Assembly (NCBI GenBank): GCA_027622715.1
Contig: JAQBYN010000009.1
Span: forward strand, 1 to 64,000
DNA length: 64,000 nt
Reading direction: 5' to 3'
Origin: Pseudomonadota bacterium
GTDB taxonomy: Bacteria; Pseudomonadota; Alphaproteobacteria; SHVP01
Below, piece after piece: positions 27,074-37,200 of the stretch (positions are counted from its first letter, which is position 1; every line of letters starts with the position of its first letter). The notes beneath the pieces were generated by a model. That model was not told where the DNA came from, searched no databases, and worked only from the letters and a program-made list of their open reading frames with translations. Position numbers and translations under genes: made by a program.

Positions 27074-27409
27074 TTAGTCGAGCAGCGCGTTGAACCGTTC
27101 GCTTGGGACGCGAACCACAAGACCGTCAAGGGCGGCGGTAATAACGATTTGGCAACCCAGGCGTGACGTCAACGAAAGGCCGTAGGCGAAATCGAGCATA
27201 TCGTCCTCTTCCGTCGTCGGTTCGGGCAATCGTCCATAATCGTCCTTGTCCACGATGACATGACACGTCGAGCAGGCCATCGCGCCCTCGCACGCGCCTT
27301 CCAACTCGGCAATCCCGTTGCGCTGCGCAATCGCCAACACCGTGTCCCCCACGGGGGCATCGACCTCACGTGATTCGCCGTCAGGCATGATAAATGTCAT
27401 CCGGGCCAT
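27074..27409 (-). CDS. fdx: ISC-type [2Fe-2S] ferredoxin
   Basis: 111 residues. An adrenodoxin-like ferredoxin that supplies electrons for Fe-S assembly. Cluster ligands are in CEGAMACSTC (C-x5-C-x2-C) with the fourth Cys in RLGCQIV, the usual spacing. ATG 27409 begins one base after the iscS stop, and the 71 upstream residues of the track ORF belong to the other frame. Its place directly after two cysteine desulfurases supports an Fe-S role. Confidence 0.92.
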   Translation of the reverse strand: MARMTFIMPDGESREVDAPVGDTVLAIAQRNGIAELEGACEGAMACSTCHVIVDKDDYGRLPEPTTEEDDMLDFAYGLSLTSRLGCQIVITAALDGLVVRVPSERFNALLD

Positions 27410-27410
27410 C

Positions 27411-28583
27411 TTAAGCGGCCGAAACTTCGACGGTCGCGCGAAGCTCGCGGGCCATGGCAGCGATCCGAGCACCAACAAAATCAACCTCTTCGCGGGTTGT
27501 TTGGCGGCCCAAACCGAGGCGGATCGATCCGGCGGCGCTGACCGTGTCGAGCCCCAACGCACCGAGCACGTAGGAGGGTTCGACCGACGCAGACGTGCAT
27601 GCCGATCCGGTCGACGCGGCAATGTCGTCGGCGAGTGCTACGAGGAGCGCCTCGGCGTCGATCCCAGGGAAGGCGACATTGAGGTTGCCCGGCCAGCGGC
27701 GAACCGGATCGCCGTTCAGATGGGCACCGGGCACGGCCAACACCAGGCTCTTCAGCCGTTCAGCGAAACCGGCCAGGCGGTCGCGTTCATCGTCCATGAC
27801 GCCGCTGGCGATCGTGCAGGCAGCGCCAAAGCCAACGCACAGGAAAGCCGGCAGTGTGCCCGAGCGCAGGCCCCGCTCCTGCCCGCCGCCCGACATCAGC
27901 GGTTCGAGCCGGACCCGCGGGCGGCGGCGTACGTAGAGCGCGCCAATTCCTTTGGGCCCGTACATCTTGTGCGACGAGAGGCTCATCAAATCGATGGCCA
28001 TCGCGTCGACGTCCAACGGAATCTTGCCGGCCGCCTGGGCGCAATCGGTGTGAAACAGAACACCGCGCGCGCGGCACAAGCCGCCGATCTCGGCCAGGGG
28101 TTGAATGACGCCGATCTCATTGTTCACGCCCATGACCGAGACCAGCACGGTATCATCGGTGAGCGCAGCGCTGAGCGTTTCGAGATCGAGCAAGCCCGAC
28201 GGCTGTACCGGCAAGACAGTGACGGTGAACCCTTCGCGTTCGAGGGCATACGCCGATTCAAGGACGCACTTATGTTCGGTCGCGACGGTCACGATATGGC
28301 GCCGCCGGTTGCCGGTGAACCGTGCCGCGCCCTTGATCGCCAGGTTGTTGGATTCGGTGGCGCCGGACGTGAAGATAATCTCACGCGGATCGGCACCGAG
28401 GAGCGCGGCAATCTCGGCGCGCGCGCTTTCCACCGCGGTTTCGGCATCGCGCCCATAGGCATGCTGCACCGAATGTGGGTTGCCGAAGCGGTCTTCGAGA
28501 AACGGACGCATTGCATCGTAGGCGCCCGGATCAAGGGGCGTGGTCGCTTGATAGTCGCAATAAACCGGCCGGTGCAGCGTCAT
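27411..28583 (-). CDS. iscS: Cysteine desulfurase IscS
   Basis: 390 residues. It removes sulfur from cysteine as an enzyme persulfide for Fe-S assembly and tRNA thiolation. The PLP lysine is in SSHKMYGPKGIGALY. The catalytic loop STGSACTSASVEPSYVL is the classic group I IscS form with the active Cys. The start MTLHRPVYCDYQATTPLDP aligns with IscS N-termini. ATG 28583 overlaps the TGA of the preceding desulfurase gene (ATGA). Confidence 0.93.
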   Translation of the reverse strand: MTLHRPVYCDYQATTPLDPGAYDAMRPFLEDRFGNPHSVQHAYGRDAETAVESARAEIAALLGADPREIIFTSGATESNNLAIKGAARFTGNRRRHIVTVATEHKCVLESAYALEREGFTVTVLPVQPSGLLDLETLSAALTDDTVLVSVMGVNNEIGVIQPLAEIGGLCRARGVLFHTDCAQAAGKIPLDVDAMAIDLMSLSSHKMYGPKGIGALYVRRRPRVRLEPLMSGGGQERGLRSGTLPAFLCVGFGAACTIASGVMDDERDRLAGFAERLKSLVLAVPGAHLNGDPVRRWPGNLNVAFPGIDAEALLVALADDIAASTGSACTSASVEPSYVLGALGLDTVSAAGSIRLGLGRQTTREEVDFVGARIAAMARELRATVEVSAA

Positions 28584-29710
28584 GACGCGCGCCGGGTGGT
28601 GGCGGCGCCGTGCTTGCGCTGGTAGAGCGCACTCCAGGCCGAAATGAAGCGCGCGACATCGGCTTCGGTCGTGGTCCGACCGAGGCTTACCCGAATCGCG
28701 GTGGCGGCTAAATCCGGTGCCACGCCCATGGCGGCCAAAACGTGTGACGGCCCAACCTTGCCCGACGAGCACGCGGCCCCCGCACTGACGGCGATCCCGT
28801 CGAGGTCCAACGCCATGATCTGGGTTTCGCTGGAAATCCCCGGCATTGTCAAACAGCTGGTGTTGGGCAGGCGCGGCGCGCCCGCCCCCATTACCTCGGC
28901 ACCGCACTCGGTGCAGGCCGCTTCGAGGCGATCGCGCAAGCCGGCGATGCGGGATGCGTCTGCTGCCGCGTCGCTCGAGCCCGCCGCGGCCGCACCGAAC
29001 CCGGCGATGCCCGGTACATTTTGGGTGCCGGCGCGGCGGTAACCTTCTTGCCCGCCGCCAACTTGGGATGGCGATAAGACGACACCGGTCCGCACGACAA
29101 GCGCCCCGACCCCCATCGGTCCGCCGAATTTGTGCGCCGACAATGTGAGCAGGTCGACACCGAGTGCCGCGATATCCACCGATATTTTGCCGGGGCCCTG
29201 AACGGCATCGCAGTGGACCATCGCGCCGGCGGCGTGGGCCATCGCCGCGGCCTCTCTGACCGGCTGCACGACGCCTGTTTCGTTGTTGGCGAGCATTAGA
29301 GAGAGCAACGCCCCCTCATTGGTATTTAAGACGTGCTGGAGGGCGCCGAGATCGATCACCCCGGCGGCATCGACCGGCACGGTCGTGGCGCCACGCGGCG
29401 TGCGCTGGGCGGCGGCAAGGACCGAATCGTGTTCGACCGCCGACACGATGATGTGGCGATCGATTCCCCATAGCACACAATTATTGGCTTCGGTGCCGCC
29501 GCTGGTGAAGACAATTTCAGCGGGCTGCGCGCCGACCATTGCGGCGACTTGCTCGCGCGCACGCTCGATCACTTGTCGGGCGGCAGCGCCAGGGCGATGC
29601 ACCGAGGACGGGTTGCCCAATAGATCCAAGGCCTCGGTCACGGCGGCGCGAGCCGCAGCGCTGACGGGTGTTGTTGCGTTGTGATCGAGATAGATACGGG
29701 ACGCCGTCAT
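28580..29710 (-). CDS. Cysteine desulfurase, NifS/IscS-like (second copy)
   Basis: 376 residues, paralogous to the downstream IscS. It begins MTASRIYLDHNATTPVS, with PLP Lys in SAHKFGGPMGVGAL and catalytic Cys in SAGAACSSGKVGPSHVL. The Cys loop is closer to the NifS form. Two desulfurases in tandem suggest different sulfur acceptors. The track ORF extends to 30160, but that part overlaps iscR in another frame, and ATG 29710 is the natural start. It lies between iscR (16 bases) and iscS (4-base overlap). Confidence 0.92.
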   Translation of the reverse strand: MTASRIYLDHNATTPVSAAARAAVTEALDLLGNPSSVHRPGAAARQVIERAREQVAAMVGAQPAEIVFTSGGTEANNCVLWGIDRHIIVSAVEHDSVLAAAQRTPRGATTVPVDAAGVIDLGALQHVLNTNEGALLSLMLANNETGVVQPVREAAAMAHAAGAMVHCDAVQGPGKISVDIAALGVDLLTLSAHKFGGPMGVGALVVRTGVVLSPSQVGGGQEGYRRAGTQNVPGIAGFGAAAAGSSDAAADASRIAGLRDRLEAACTECGAEVMGAGAPRLPNTSCLTMPGISSETQIMALDLDGIAVSAGAACSSGKVGPSHVLAAMGVAPDLAATAIRVSLGRTTTEADVARFISAWSALYQRKHGAATTRRAS

Positions 29711-29726
29711 AGGCGAAGTGCGCCGG

Positions 29727-30209
29727 CTAGAGCGCGACGGAATCCGGCCGCGCGCCTTCGAGCGGGCCGGCAGTCGTGCGGCTACGTGCAGCACCGAGGA
29801 CGCGGCGGTCCAGGACGTCTTGGATCGTGACCGAGCTGAGGAACATGTAGATGTGGTTACCCAGTTCTTCCCACAGGTCGTGGGTGAGGCAACGGCTGCT
29901 GTCTTGCGCGCAGCCGACGGGTGAGCCCGGGGTGCACCGTGTTGCGCGCAGATTCTCATCGACCGCCAAAACGACATCGGCGATCCGCGTATGGGCGGTG
30001 CCGCGTTGCAGCAGATAGCCGCCGCCTGGGCCGCGCACGCTCTTGACCAGGTTGTTGCGGCGCAACCGCCCGAATAGTTGTTCGAGATAGGAAAGCGAGA
30101 TGTTCTGGCGTTCGGCAATATCGGCCAACGACACCGGTTGTCCGTTGCTATGGCCGGCAAGATCGACCAGGGCCATGACGGCGTAACGGCCTTTGGTCCC
30201 GAGTTTCAT
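29727..30209 (-). CDS. iscR: Rrf2 family Fe-S regulator IscR
   Basis: 160 residues. The N-terminal winged helix ([47 protein letters not shown]) is typical. The cluster motif [22 protein letters not shown] supplies three Cys and a His as in [2Fe-2S] IscR. It should repress or activate Fe-S genes according to cluster occupancy. Its ATG overlaps the cysE stop (ATGA). Two type-1-like IscR sites lie upstream of cysE, which points to feedback control of the operon. Confidence 0.93.
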   Translation of the reverse strand: MKLGTKGRYAVMALVDLAGHSNGQPVSLADIAERQNISLSYLEQLFGRLRRNNLVKSVRGPGGGYLLQRGTAHTRIADVVLAVDENLRATRCTPGSPVGCAQDSSRCLTHDLWEELGNHIYMFLSSVTIQDVLDRRVLGAARSRTTAGPLEGARPDSVAL

Positions 30210-30952
30210 TCGTCGGGCTCGTCAGTTCTGGTGCCGCCGCCTGAGGCCCGCGCCTCGGACCACGGCGTCGCCAATGGACTATTAGTGCCGGCTTGCTTCT
30301 CCAACTCAGCGAGCCGCGTCTTAAGAAGCTGGATCTGCTCAAGCATGCCGGCAACGGCATGGCCGGCAGGGTCGGCGTCACGCGCCGTACCGTAGGCCAC
30401 AAACGCCGAGGGACGTGATGCGGCGCGGTCCGCGACCGGTTTGGCCGGGATGCCGACGACCGTCGTATTGGCGGCGACGTCTTTGACAACGACCGCATTC
30501 GAGCCGACGCGCACACAATCGCCCAGGCTGATCGGGCCCAGGACTTTGGCGCCGGCGCCGACGATCACGTCGTTGCCGAGCGTCGGGTGGCGCTTGCCCG
30601 CCTCGAGCGCGGTGCCGCCCAGGGTCACGCCCTGATAGAGGGTGACATTGGTCCCGATCTCGGTGGTTTCGCCGATGACGACGCCAAAGCCGTGGTCGAT
30701 GAAGAAGCCGGCGCCGATCTGTGCCGCAGGATGAATCTCGATCCCGGTCAAAAAGCGGCTGAACACCGAGACGAGGCGCGCCACGAATTTGAGCCGAAGC
30801 CGCCATAATCCATGGGCAATACGGTGGTAGACCACGGCATGGAACCCGGGATACAGAAAAATAACTTCAAACCGGGAGCGCGCTGCGGGGTCACGGTCCA
30901 CGACAGCGCGCAAGTCGCGGCCTAATGTCTTGAACGTGGATGATTGGCTCAT
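30206..30952 (-). CDS. cysE: Serine O-acetyltransferase
   Basis: 248 residues. It makes O-acetylserine from serine and acetyl-CoA, the first step of cysteine synthesis. The left-handed beta-helix repeats are clear ([41 protein letters not shown]...[21 protein letters not shown]). The C-terminal 50 residues contain a probable coiled coil ([17 protein letters not shown]). ATG 30952 replaces the track start at 30988. It is the first gene of the minus-strand operon, linking cysteine supply to the desulfurases downstream. Confidence 0.94.
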   Translation of the reverse strand: MSQSSTFKTLGRDLRAVVDRDPAARSRFEVIFLYPGFHAVVYHRIAHGLWRLRLKFVARLVSVFSRFLTGIEIHPAAQIGAGFFIDHGFGVVIGETTEIGTNVTLYQGVTLGGTALEAGKRHPTLGNDVIVGAGAKVLGPISLGDCVRVGSNAVVVKDVAANTTVVGIPAKPVADRAASRPSAFVAYGTARDADPAGHAVAGMLEQIQLLKTRLAELEKQAGTNSPLATPWSEARASGGGTRTDEPDE

Positions 30953-30999
30953 GCTATAGTCCCGCGCCTGCGCGCTGTACCCGAACACCGAGTGCTGGG

Positions 31000-31028
31000 C
31001 ATATAGGTTACCCGACCTAGAGAATCAA
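31000..31028 (-). promoter_or_regulatory. Sigma-70-type promoter of the cysE-iscR operon
   Basis: On the minus strand TTGATT and TATATG are separated by exactly 17 bases, 48 bases upstream of the cysE ATG. The spacer is covered by an IscR-like site (31008-31032). Confidence 0.6.
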
Positions 31029-31032
31029 GTTT
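31008..31032 (-). promoter_or_regulatory. IscR type-1-like site overlapping the cysE promoter
   Basis: Read on the minus strand, 18 of 25 positions agree with the E. coli type-1 pattern ATASYYGACTRWWWYAGTCRRSTAT, including the ...GTCGGGTA half. It covers the -35 element and spacer, where binding would repress. Confidence 0.5.
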
Positions 31033-31063
31033 TAGGGTATCAAGTTAAGCCACCCGTTGCCAA

Positions 31064-31088
31064 TTAGGCGACTGATTTTGTCGGGTAT
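31064..31088 (+). promoter_or_regulatory. Strong IscR type-1-like site upstream of the hydrolase gene
   Basis: 22 of 25 positions fit the same type-1 pattern, with GACTGATTTTGTCGGGTAT intact. It ends 18 bases before the hydrolase ATG, so it probably controls the divergent transcript, or both. Confidence 0.6.
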
Positions 31089-31106
31089 TCACCGACCTGG
31101 AGCGTC

Positions 31107-31772
31107 ATGCCGGAAGTCAATTTCAACGGTCCTGAGGGCCGCCTAGAAGGCCGCTATCTCGAAGGGAAGACCAAGAACGCGCCGATCGCGCTCATTCTTC
31201 ATCCCCATCCGCAACACGGCGGGACGATGAACAACAAGGTCGTGTACACGCTTTACCACGCCTTCGCCGACCGCGGATTTGCCGTCCTGCGCTTCAATTT
31301 TCGCGGGGTCGGGCGGAGCCAAGGCGAATTCGACCACGGTACGGGCGAATTGTCCGATGCGGCCTCGGCCCTGGATTGGTTGCAAACGTTCAATGCCAAC
31401 GCCCGGACGTGCTGGGTGGCGGGCTTTTCGTTTGGCGCCTGGATCGGCATGCAACTGTTGATGCGGCGCCCGGAAATCGACGGATTTATTGCGGTGTCAC
31501 CGCCATCAAGTTTGTTCGACTTTTCGTTTCTCGCGCCGTGCCCGGCGTCGGGAATCATCATCCACGGCGGCGACGATCAGCACGTGCCGGTCGAGGATGC
31601 GCAAAAACTCGCCGAAAAGCTGCAGTCGCAGAAGAACATCACGGTGGATTACAACGTGGTCACCGGTGCCGATCACTTTTTCACCGACCGGATCGAGCAA
31701 CTCAATAAAGTCGTCAATACGTATCTGGACGCGTCCCTGGTGACCGAGACCGCGCCAGCGGCCGAGGCCTAA
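31107..31772 (+). CDS. Alpha/beta hydrolase divergent from the ISC operon
   Basis: 221 residues. The serine nucleophile is in AGFSFGAWIG and the His in GADHFFTDR. HPHPQHGGTMNNKVVYTL and FRGVGRSQGEFDHGTGE are characteristic of a proteobacterial family often found beside iscR-type genes in alphaproteobacteria. There is no signal peptide. The substrate is unknown; the IscR-like site just upstream suggests a link to Fe-S status. Confidence 0.88.
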   Translation: MPEVNFNGPEGRLEGRYLEGKTKNAPIALILHPHPQHGGTMNNKVVYTLYHAFADRGFAVLRFNFRGVGRSQGEFDHGTGELSDAASALDWLQTFNANARTCWVAGFSFGAWIGMQLLMRRPEIDGFIAVSPPSSLFDFSFLAPCPASGIIIHGGDDQHVPVEDAQKLAEKLQSQKNITVDYNVVTGADHFFTDRIEQLNKVVNTYLDASLVTETAPAAEA

Positions 31773-31796
31773 GCCGCTCTTACCGGGGGTGGCTGC

Positions 31797-32879
31797 TCAA
31801 GCCGGGCGGACCAAGCGGCCGCCGGTTAGTGGCTCAGGGACTCCCGTGGTGGTTGGCAGGCTGAGCGGCAGACCGCGCAGGGTACGAACCGCCAAATAGC
31901 CGAATGCTTGCGCTTCGAGCGCGTCACCTTGCCAGCCGACTTGTTCGACCGGAGCGACCGGCGCGGCCAATCCGGCGGCCAGCAAGCGCATCATATAGGC
32001 GTTGTGCCGGCCGCCACCCGTGACCAGCCACCGTATCGCCGGCGCCGGGAAATGTTCGCGCGCCGCCATTGCCCCGGCGACCGTCAGCGCGGTCAGCGTC
32101 GCGGCGCCGTCCTCGAAGTTCAGTTCGCTTAATGACCCGATACCGAAATCCTGGCGGTCCAGTGACTTCGGCGGCGACTGCTTGAAATATGGGGCGTCGA
32201 AAAGATTCGTCAGGATGAACGGTTCGGCGAGCCCAGCCGCGGCGAACGCGCCGCTGTCGTCGAAGGCGCCGCGATCATGCCGGGCAACCCAGTCGTCAAT
32301 CAGCGCATTGCCGGGGCCGGTATCGAAGGCAATCGTCGTGTTGGGCCCGATCCAGGTCACGTTGGCCACCCCCCCGATGTTGAGGACCGCAACCGGGCCT
32401 TCCAGATCGGCCGCGAGGGCGCGGTGATAAAGCGGTGCGAGTGGCGCGCCCTGCCCGCCTGCGGCAACGTCGGCCTGGCGAAAGTCAGCGACAACATTGC
32501 GCCCCAATGCCGCCGCTAGCGCCGCCGCGTCGCCCAGTTGCCAGGTGAACCGGCGCTCCGGCCGATGGGTTATGGTATGACCATGAAACCCAATAACATC
32601 TATGTTTGAGTTAGTTATACTATTTTCTTTAAGTAAAATATCGACCGCGTCGGCGTGGTGCGCGGTGACCGCTGCTTCGACGCTGCGACTCTCGTCGTCG
32701 GCTTGTTCGGCGCCCAACAGCCCGTGCAGCGCGGCGCGCAGCCCCGCTGGATAGGGGGTCGAGAGCCATGGACCGGGCTCGACCATTGCCTCGCCGTCGG
32801 TTCGGATAAGGGCCGCGTCGACGCCGTCCATGGACGTCCCGCTCATCAGACCGATTGCCGTATAAATGCGCGTGGCCAT
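31797..32879 (-). CDS. anmK: Anhydro-N-acetylmuramic acid kinase
   Basis: 360 residues. It opens and phosphorylates 1,6-anhydroMurNAc during cell-wall recycling. Family motifs are GLMSGTSMDGVDAALI, GFHGHTITHRP, WQLGDAAALA, NIGGVANVTWIG, DTGPGNALIDDW and TGGGRHNAYMM. The length is normal. It is divergent from tyrS with 79 bases between starts, an arrangement common in alphaproteobacteria. Confidence 0.95.
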   Translation of the reverse strand: MATRIYTAIGLMSGTSMDGVDAALIRTDGEAMVEPGPWLSTPYPAGLRAALHGLLGAEQADDESRSVEAAVTAHHADAVDILLKENSITNSNIDVIGFHGHTITHRPERRFTWQLGDAAALAAALGRNVVADFRQADVAAGGQGAPLAPLYHRALAADLEGPVAVLNIGGVANVTWIGPNTTIAFDTGPGNALIDDWVARHDRGAFDDSGAFAAAGLAEPFILTNLFDAPYFKQSPPKSLDRQDFGIGSLSELNFEDGAATLTALTVAGAMAAREHFPAPAIRWLVTGGGRHNAYMMRLLAAGLAAPVAPVEQVGWQGDALEAQAFGYLAVRTLRGLPLSLPTTTGVPEPLTGGRLVRPA

Positions 32880-32958
32880 CGAATCCCGCGTAACGTTGTG
32901 AGCCAGAAGACGAACATGCTACACAGCGGCCCCATCCGCCAGCCCAAGCGATCCGCCA

Positions 32959-34212
32959 ATGCCGACGGCTAAATCAGATTTTCTGCGCGCCATGATCCGG
33001 CGTGGCGACTTTCACGACGCGACCGACTTCGCCGCGCTGGACGAGGCGGCGGTCAGCGGCAGCGTTGTCGGCTACATCGGGTTCGACGCGACGGCGCCCA
33101 GCTTGCACGTCGGCAACCTGATGCAAATCCTCAAATTGCGGATCATGCAGCGCAACGGCCAAAAGCCGATCGCGCTCGTTGGCGGCGGGACCACCAAGAT
33201 CGGCGATCCCTCGGGCAAGGACGAAATGCGTCAGATCCGTGGCGCCGATGAAATCGACGCCAACGTCGAGCGTATCAAAGGATTGCTAAGCCGGTTCCTA
33301 ACCTTTGGTGACGGGCCAACGGACGCCATTCTCGTCAACAACGCCGACTGGCTGGAACGCCTCGAATACATCCCGTTCCTGCGCGAGATCGGCAGTCACT
33401 TCACGATCAACCGCATGCTGACCTTCGAATCGGTGAAGGCGCGCTTGGAGCGCGAGAGCCCGCTGTCGTTCATCGAATTCAACTACATGATCCTTCAGGC
33501 ATACGATTATCTTGAGTTAAATCGCCGCTTCGGCTGCCTGCTGCAAATGGGCGGCTCCGACCAATGGGGCAATATCCTGAACGGGGTTGAGCTGTGCCGC
33601 CGGGTCGACGGCAAAACCGTGTTCGGCATGACGTCCGATCTGCTGACGACCGCGTCGGGCGCGAAGATGGGTAAGACCGCACAGGGGGCGGTCTGGCTGT
33701 CCGAGGATATGCTGTCGCCCTACGACTATTGGCAATTCTGGCGTAACACCGAGGACGCCGATGTGGGCCGTTTCTTACGCCTTTTTACCGACCTCGCGGA
33801 CGACGAGATTATCCGGTTGGAGGCCCTCGACGGTGCCGAAATCAACGACGCCAAAAAGATCCTGGCGACGGAAGCGACGGCAATGTGCCATGGCCGTGTA
33901 GCAGCCGACGCTGCCGCGGAAACCGCGATGAAGACCTTCGAACAAGGGCGTACCGGTGCGGCTTTGCCGACGATCGAGGTGCCGCGCGCGGAACTCGAAG
34001 CCGGCATTCCGGCGTTCGACCTACTGCGGCGCAGCGGGCTGGCGAGCTCGGGCGGCGAGGCGCGGCGATTGATCAAGGGTGGCGGCGCGCGGGTCAATGA
34101 CACGGTGATCGTCGAGGACGTTCAGGCCATTACGCTGGCCGATGTCGGTAGTGACGGCACGATCAAGCTGTCGGCCGGTAAGAAGCGGCACGCGCTGATT
34201 CGCGCGGCCTGA
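32959..34212 (+). CDS. tyrS: Tyrosyl-tRNA synthetase
   Basis: 417 residues. The class I signature appears as HVGN in [12 protein letters not shown], and the KMSKS loop as KMGKT. The tyrosine pocket contains [12 protein letters not shown] and [13 protein letters not shown]-terminal S4-like RNA-binding segment is present ([19 protein letters not shown]). Length and motifs agree with a complete TyrRS. It ends directly against the stop codon of the convergent AsmA-like gene. Confidence 0.97.
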   Translation: MPTAKSDFLRAMIRRGDFHDATDFAALDEAAVSGSVVGYIGFDATAPSLHVGNLMQILKLRIMQRNGQKPIALVGGGTTKIGDPSGKDEMRQIRGADEIDANVERIKGLLSRFLTFGDGPTDAILVNNADWLERLEYIPFLREIGSHFTINRMLTFESVKARLERESPLSFIEFNYMILQAYDYLELNRRFGCLLQMGGSDQWGNILNGVELCRRVDGKTVFGMTSDLLTTASGAKMGKTAQGAVWLSEDMLSPYDYWQFWRNTEDADVGRFLRLFTDLADDEIIRLEALDGAEINDAKKILATEATAMCHGRVAADAAAETAMKTFEQGRTGAALPTIEVPRAELEAGIPAFDLLRRSGLASSGGEARRLIKGGGARVNDTVIVEDVQAITLADVGSDGTIKLSAGKKRHALIRAA

Positions 34213-37200
34213 CTACCCCGGCTGGTCGGCCAAGAACGGACGATCGGGGTCGGCAGGATCGGGACGCCCATCGCCGGTAAAGATCGCAAAGAAATTCCGC
34301 AAGAACCCTGGGGCCAGCGCGGTCAGCGGATTGACCGTGATGACCGGCCGATCGATCGGCCCCCTGATGCCATAGGTTAGCGCGAAGAGGCCCTGCCCCT
34401 CACCCCCAACCAACAAAGAGCCGATCAAAGGGATTTCTCCGAGGACGGAATTGATCGTATAGGCCGGAATCAGGGTGCCAAACATCGAGATGTCATCGGC
34501 ATCGCTGTTGATTTCCCCATCTAGCGTAATGCCGAGCGACGGGCCGAACGCCCGCGCGTCGATCACCTCAAGCAAGCCGTCGTGAAACCGGAAGGGCACG
34601 TCGGCCCGGGCAAAACGCAGGCCATCGCCATTCAAGACTTCGAGCAGCCCGGTCAGCGAGGCCAGGGTCAACACCCGCGCGAAAGAGCTCGAACTTTTGA
34701 CATGAAGGTCGGTGATTTCCATTCGGCCGTCGATGACCGGCCCTGTGTCGGTTTCACGCAATGACGCCGAGACCAGCAGGGCGCCCCCTTGGGCATCGTC
34801 GAACAGCCCGGTCGTGCGGGCGAGCGCGCCAGCGTTGGCTCCGGCAATGGTTAGACGGCGCGGGCCCTCCGGCGTCGTGACGAGGGTCGCCGATAGCGGC
34901 GCTTGGTTGTTAATCGATCCGGCGGCACGCAGCGATTCGAGCTGGTCCACGAAATTGAATTCGCTTGTCACGTTATGGAGCGATCGGCGTTCGCTAAGAA
35001 TCATGACGTTTGTGGTGATCGATACGTTGAGTGGCGGCACGTCGCCCGTCGTTTGGTCGAAGAAGGCGTCGAGGAACGGCCCCGCGTCGATCTGCGGCCC
35101 GTTGATCGCGACGATAAAGCCATTGGGCGCGCGCGGTCTGATCGACGCCGCAACCTCCGTTCGCCCGAACGCAAGACGGCTCAAATCGATCCGCCGCAGC
35201 GCACGCTCGGGGCCAAGTTCGACGACCCCGGTCGCGGTCAACGCGTCCGAATTGAATGCGGCGCGCTCGATCCGGGTGCCACCGTTTTCAAGCGGGCGGA
35301 CCAGGAACGACGCGGTTGCCGCTTGCGTCGGCAATTTGGCCACGCGCAGGACACCGGCATCGACCAATGCCGATGTGAGGTCGATCTTAAAGCCAGCCTC
35401 CAACAGGGTGCGCCCTGCCGAGCGGATATCGACCTCCGCACCGATCTCGCCGACAATGTAATCACCTGTGGGAAAACCGAGGGCGTTGCGGGCTGCGTCG
35501 TCGAGCCGACCACTTATTTGCAGTGCCGTCGTGGCGTTGTCCTCAGGCTGAAACGTTTCGCGCCAAACGACGCCGAGCGGCACGTTGTTCAGCGCAATGG
35601 TGCCGTCGGCCTGCATCCCGGCTTTTGTGACATCAAGGGTGAGGTTGCCTTGCGTCAGATCCAAATCCCCGAACGCCTTATCGATTGCCGCATCGCGTAT
35701 GTTGGAGGCGGCGGCGAACCGGACGTCGGCAAGTGTGATGCCGCGTCTCATGGGGAAACTCAAGCGCACCCGCGTGGCCGACACGCCGCGCACTCTATCA
35801 GGCGTCATACCAAACCGTTGCGTCAGCTTGAGCGGCTCGGCGTCGATAATGCGCAGCACCTCGGGGTTCTCACCGCTGGCGACGAATTCAAGGCTGGCGT
35901 CCCAAATCCTGGGCGCGGCCTCGACCAACTTGATCGAACCTTCTTGCAGCAAGAGCGTGCCAAGGCGTCCGGCGCTGAGTTCCAGATCGACGTTGTCGCC
36001 GGTCAAGCGCAGCGCCCCCTCGCCGCCGGTAATCGGCGGCAAACTACCGAAAAAACTCGCCGTAACACCGCTCACCGAGAGGCGCGCCTCGACCGCGTCG
36101 TCGGGCAGCGCACCGCCTGATAGCTGTTCGGGGCCGACGTTTAGACGGACCGTCCCTTCGGTGACGACGCCTTCTTTGATGTTTTCGGTGAACCATTTGT
36201 GTACCGGCGGCGCGAACGAGGTCGGCCAATACTCCTCAATATCAGACGGCGTGAAGCCAGCGACACGACCCGCCATGATCACTTTTGGGCCGCCTTCTTC
36301 GGCGACGATCCGACCTTGCAGGATCGCTGTGGCAGACTCCCTTTCGAGAACTAATTCGTCGAAGACCAAAGCTTTGTCCGCGACGACGACCGCGCCGCGC
36401 GCCGTCAGCCTGCCGACCCTTGAGGGCGTGTCGAATACCGGCGCCAGGTCGAGCGCGCCTCCGCCGGCGGTGATATCAAAATTTATCGAGTCAAATCGGC
36501 CGCGCTCGCTCACCTCAAAGTTGATCCGGCCCGTGACCGGAAGTTGAAGGCGGTCGAGCCCGGCCAATAGCGGGTCCTTGGCGGCGAGGCGTTGGGGGTC
36601 GAGATCTTTGAAGTCGAGCGCGACTTTGGTGGCGCGTCCCACGTAGTCGAATGAGGCGGTGGCCACGAAGTGGGTGAGCTGTCCCTCTAGGTCGAGGTCA
36701 AAGATCAGATCGCCCGAAAGACCCACCGTGTCCCGATTGAGAATCAAGTCGGCCGCCGGCATGTCCCAGGTCACCCCGCTCGCCATGTCCTCAAAGGTAA
36801 CGGCAGCACTCAGAATGCTGACCCGACGGAGCGCCGACCCGGGCCGCCGCGGGTCGGGCGCGAGGGTGAGATCGCGTAGAAAAGCCAGCAACGATGCGCT
36901 GCCGCCCCGGCCTCGACCGACACCGATTTCGATCACGCCGTCGGCCGATCGGCGCAAGTTGATGTTGGCGCCGACGACATCGACGGTCGTCGGCACAAAG
37001 TCTCCGGCGAAAAGACGGCCACTGTCGAGACCGACAGCAAGTTCAGGCACCCGCGCGACCGTTTGGCCTGATTCGTCCTGCAACGCTAATCCGAGCACGA
37101 CGATATCGAGGCCACGATCAAAGCCGCGCCAGGCGAGAACGGTGTCAGCGAGGGCAATGTCCACGTCCGCGCCGCCAAAATTCAGCGACTCCTTGATGTA

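Noticed and set aside
27318-28625. 435-residue plus-strand ORF
   Set aside because: It is antisense to the clearly identified iscS and fdx genes and has the Arg/His/Gln-rich composition of a GC-rich shadow frame.
34903-36120. 405-residue plus-strand ORF, with other long ORFs opposite the AsmA-like gene
   Set aside because: They lie wholly inside the 1037-residue AsmA-like gene on the other strand and have no recognisable domain or ribosome binding site.
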